NCBI GenBank assembly: GCA_964411885.1
Contig: CAYPMK010000031.1
Span: 1 to 16,690, forward strand
Direction: 5' to 3'
DNA length: 16,690 nt
Source: JAKLHL01 sp964411885
Lineage (GTDB): Bacteria; Bdellovibrionota; JAFGOL01
Part shown: positions 14,761 through 16,690 of the stretch, in pieces
Position numbering within the stretch: the stretch's first letter is position 1
How the letters are laid out: each line of letters starts with the position of its first letter
The notes under the pieces: generated by a model
Seen by the model: only the letters and a program-made list of their open reading frames with translations
Told to the model about the DNA's origin: nothing
Database searches by the model: none
Position numbers and translations under genes: made by a program

Positions 14761-16245
14761 TTAAATACAATCGTCTCCTTTATTAATTGCAGGACACCAT
14801 TGGCCAGCAGCTTTTATATCAACCCTACTATTAGAGTTAAGTTGCTGTTGTTTGTGTAAATCTCGAGCGTCAGAAGCTTTTGCATAACATCTAGTTGTTG
14901 ATTGGGGCTGAGCAGGATCCTTAAATTTAACAATCAACTCATTAGTACCATTAATGACATCTATTCCATAATACTCTACTTCCAATTTTTTTAAAGTACA
15001 TGGTTTATTTTTATTCGTATAATCATAAAAATTATAGGTCAGTTCTTTTGCAATCTTTTTTGGTTCCTTTGGATTAACTTGCTGATAAACAAAACTAACA
15101 ACACCAAAAACATTACCACCAGACGTTTCAGATGGATTTATCGTCTGAGTTTTATCTGGTTCAATTTCTTTACCAAGTTTACCATCATAAATATATTTAC
15201 GGTTACCATTATCAACGTAATAAACAGGAGGAGCTATCCATTCAACTGCTACATCCTTATTTATCATACATCTTAAACGATTGGGATAGCTCGTCTCTGA
15301 TACAAAAACAAAATCTTGGAATTTTCTTTGGTGTACTTGGTCTATAACATCGTTATAGATCTTTAAACCATTGAGAGCGTAGTTTGGACTATACAGCAAG
15401 TTAGTTATCCAAGCTTGATCAGGTAGTTTTAACGATGAGTTCTTTAATATTTTTTTATTATAAGAGTTCAAACTCTTATTCATCTTATCATAGGAACTTT
15501 TAACTATGTTGGTCATCAAATTCCCAACACAATCATGAACGGTTTTCTCTATTTCACCAGAAATAACGTAGTTATTTGGGATGTACTTATAACAATCTTT
15601 GCTAGCACATTTTTCTTTATTAACAATACCTTTAGCTATTCTTTTAAAAGTCCCTCCTGCAGAACTACAATTATTATTAGCAGAGCCCTTTAAGATAAAA
15701 GTTGAAGCGTTTGTATAAGGTTTCCCATCAGTGTCTTTCACACTTATACCCTCTACCCTCCAAACACCATCAATACCGTTAGATTTATCTATATAAACAA
15801 CTTCACCATCACTTAATCCATGAGGAGTTGTACTCACAATCTTTATATTACCATTACTAGATTTTTCACACTTAGTGATACTTACAGTGGCTGGAGCACT
15901 AATACTTTTATTACTGTTATCTGCTAAATAAGGGTTATCAATGTTCCCAAAATACCAGTAAAACAGATACTGAGGTAATTGATATGTTTCACCACCAGAA
16001 TGACTTCGAGTATTAAGCTTTTTTATTACAGAGGGGTCTATAACTTGATCATGATAGTAGTATGGATCACCATCCTTAAATATCAAAGCATACTGACCAC
16101 AGTCACTAATAATTCCTCCAGTAGCAGCTCTACTAATAGAGCATCGATTATCATAGAAATCCTTAGGCGTTATTGAACCATCCCATGTTTTAAATTCGAT
16201 ATTAGCGCTAAAAGCAGTACTAGATATCAATACCATCAAAGACAA
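14761..16245 (-). CDS. Secreted 12-cysteine protein with FCCH-like domain; start disrupted at a T8 tract
   Basis: This large exported protein has no family I can name overall. Its open body runs about 490 codons. The hydrophobic signal-peptide core 'LMVLISSTAFSA' is followed by a mature region with 12 cysteines, suggesting disulfides. Residues about 115-200 resemble the FCCH-like beta domain found in phage tail and PilY1-like proteins ('TTPHGLSDGEVVYI...GVWRVEGI' then 'FILKGS'). The open frame begins only at a TTG (16245) or ATG (16236), neither with a ribosome site. The good promoter, GGAGG and ATG (16261) lie one base out of frame across a T8 tract. Deleting one T would give MRNIFLSLMVLISSTAFSA. 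A phase-variable adhesin-like surface protein is plausible. A sequencing error is the main alternative. The upstream neighbour is an amino-acid symporter gene, and the two are transcribed separately. Confidence 0.75.
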   Translation of the reverse strand: MSLMVLISSTAFSANIEFKTWDGSITPKDFYDNRCSISRAATGGIISDCGQYALIFKDGDPYYYHDQVIDPSVIKKLNTRSHSGGETYQLPQYLFYWYFGNIDNPYLADNSNKSISAPATVSITKCEKSSNGNIKIVSTTPHGLSDGEVVYIDKSNGIDGVWRVEGISVKDTDGKPYTNASTFILKGSANNNCSSAGGTFKRIAKGIVNKEKCASKDCYKYIPNNYVISGEIEKTVHDCVGNLMTNIVKSSYDKMNKSLNSYNKKILKNSSLKLPDQAWITNLLYSPNYALNGLKIYNDVIDQVHQRKFQDFVFVSETSYPNRLRCMINKDVAVEWIAPPVYYVDNGNRKYIYDGKLGKEIEPDKTQTINPSETSGGNVFGVVSFVYQQVNPKEPKKIAKELTYNFYDYTNKNKPCTLKKLEVEYYGIDVINGTNELIVKFKDPAQPQSTTRCYAKASDARDLHKQQQLNSNSRVDIKAAGQWCPAINKGDDCI

Positions 16246-16261
16246 AAAAAATATTACGCAT
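16236..16261 (-). other. Frame-shifting T8 tract between the best start codon and the ORF
   Basis: The minus strand reads ATG (16261), CGT AAT A, then eight Ts (16251-16244), then GTC. From this ATG translation stops after 13 codons at a TAG. Removing one T (or adding two) joins the ATG to the long downstream frame and creates a normal charged-then-hydrophobic signal peptide. Confidence 0.8.
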
Positions 16262-16268
16262 AATAGTA

Positions 16269-16314
16269 CCTCCAGATATCATCTGGTTATACTCTTCCAA
16301 AGCTTGTTGGTCAA
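16269..16314 (-). promoter_or_regulatory. Promoter and ribosome site of the secreted 12-cysteine protein gene
   Basis: TTGACC (16314-16309), a 17-nt spacer and TATAAC (16291-16286) give 5/6 matches to both consensus boxes. GGAGG (16273-16269) follows, 7 nt before the ATG at 16261. The inverted repeat CCAGAT-GAT-ATCTGG (16286-16272) spans the predicted start site and could be an operator. Confidence 0.7.
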
Positions 16315-16324
16315 GGTTCTTGAG

Positions 16325-16690
16325 CTATTTATTAAAATATCTTTTTGTTTCTGAGACGATAACTTTATGAAGTAGTAACAACGCTATAAGGTTTGGGACG
16401 GCCATAAGTCCGTTGGCAATATCAGCAAAAGCCCATACAGATTGCAACGAGGCTATAGACCCAACCATTACGGCGAGCACCCAAATTAACCTATATGGTA
16501 TTATGGATCTTGCTCCAAATAAATATTCCACTGCTTTTTCTCCATAATACGACCAGCCAAGTATGGTAGAAAAAACAAAGGTCAAAAGACCTATCGTTAG
16601 AAGTATTGGACCAAATTTATGTACCTGCCCAAAAGCAGCGTGAGTAAGTTCTGCCCCTTTAAGCCCATTTGCCCATTCACCAGAATTAAC
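16325..16690 (-). CDS. Sodium:alanine/glycine symporter (AGCS family), 5' end outside window
   Basis: The window holds the last 121 codons of an inner-membrane sodium-coupled amino-acid symporter. The reading frame is open to the window edge and there is no start inside. The region carries the AGCS signature 'STILGWSYYGEKAVEYLFG', preceded by 'GAELTHAAFGQ' and 'GPILLTIGLLTFVF', which belong to the late transmembrane helices. Two more hydrophobic helices follow ('LIWVLAVMVGSIASL' and 'IANGLMAVPNLIALLLLHK'). It ends with a short cytoplasmic tail. A typical family member is about 450 residues, so roughly three quarters lies upstream. The substrate is alanine or glycine by family. Confidence 0.93.
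   Translation of the reverse strand, partial: VNSGEWANGLKGAELTHAAFGQVHKFGPILLTIGLLTFVFSTILGWSYYGEKAVEYLFGARSIIPYRLIWVLAVMVGSIASLQSVWAFADIANGLMAVPNLIALLLLHKVIVSETKRYFNK

Noticed and set aside
16244..16261. Programmed -1 ribosomal frameshift on the T tract
   Set aside because: The shift needed from the ATG at 16261 is +1 (or -2), not -1, so a standard X XXY YYZ slip does not join the frames.
16311..16323. TCAAG-GTT-CTTGA inverted repeat as a terminator for the symporter gene
   Set aside because: It has only a 5-bp stem with no U-tract, and it overlaps the -35 of the next gene.

Overview
The window comes from an AT-rich bacterial chromosome (GC roughly mid-30s percent by eye). It is almost entirely coding, and every intergenic gap is about 100 bp or less. 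The cell is clearly Gram-negative: there is a secretin, a lipoprotein with an outer-membrane-like C-terminal region, an M23 envelope peptidase, and signal peptides on several products. A deltaproteobacterial-grade lineage (Myxococcota, Bdellovibrionota or SAR324-like) is my best guess. The basis is the DxNxDG repeat protein, the CpaC/CpaF-type pair, the surE-M23 neighbourhood and the small ribbon-helix-helix gene before lepA. This placement is inference. I see no transposase, integrase, phage structural gene or CRISPR array.

Layout. Positions 2-94 hold a tRNA-Ser(GCU) on the minus strand, with its own promoter. Positions 158-3767 (minus) encode a CpaC/RcpA-type secretin, an overlapping CpaF/TadA-type ATPase, and a FecR-domain lipoprotein that has its own candidate promoter. 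This is a short secretion or pilus-like module with no platform protein or pilin visible. Divergent from it, 3861-4865 (plus) encodes a CcdA/DsbD-like thiol-disulfide transporter fused to a thioredoxin domain. Positions 4867-4925 form a nested inverted repeat between convergent genes, a likely shared terminator.

Positions 10936-4923 (minus) form a tight eight-gene operon with ATGA overlaps or very short gaps. The order is ychF-like P-loop NTPase, surE, M23 peptidase, family 2 glycosyltransferase, trmJ-type methyltransferase, an unknown acidic protein, efp, and a PlsC-type acyltransferase. It mixes translation and RNA functions with envelope functions. Divergent from it, 11039-12007 (plus) encodes a secreted Lys-rich protein with six DxNxDG repeats. 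Its 3' end overlaps lepB by 14 bp. Positions 14704-11994 (minus) form an operon of a ribbon-helix-helix protein, lepA and lepB. Positions 16261-14761 (minus) hold a secreted, 12-cysteine, FCCH-like-domain protein. Positions 16690-16325 are the 3' part of an AGCS sodium:amino-acid symporter gene.

The most notable observation is at the start of the 12-cysteine secreted protein. A strong promoter, a consensus GGAGG and an ATG at 16261 are all present. However, a T8 homopolymer puts that ATG out of frame with the 490-codon body. Removing one T would restore a textbook signal peptide. This suggests a phase-variable or slippage-controlled surface protein, or a homopolymer sequencing error. Several operon-head genes also have a -10-like hexamer only 6-11 nt from the ATG and no Shine-Dalgarno sequence, which hints at leaderless mRNAs.
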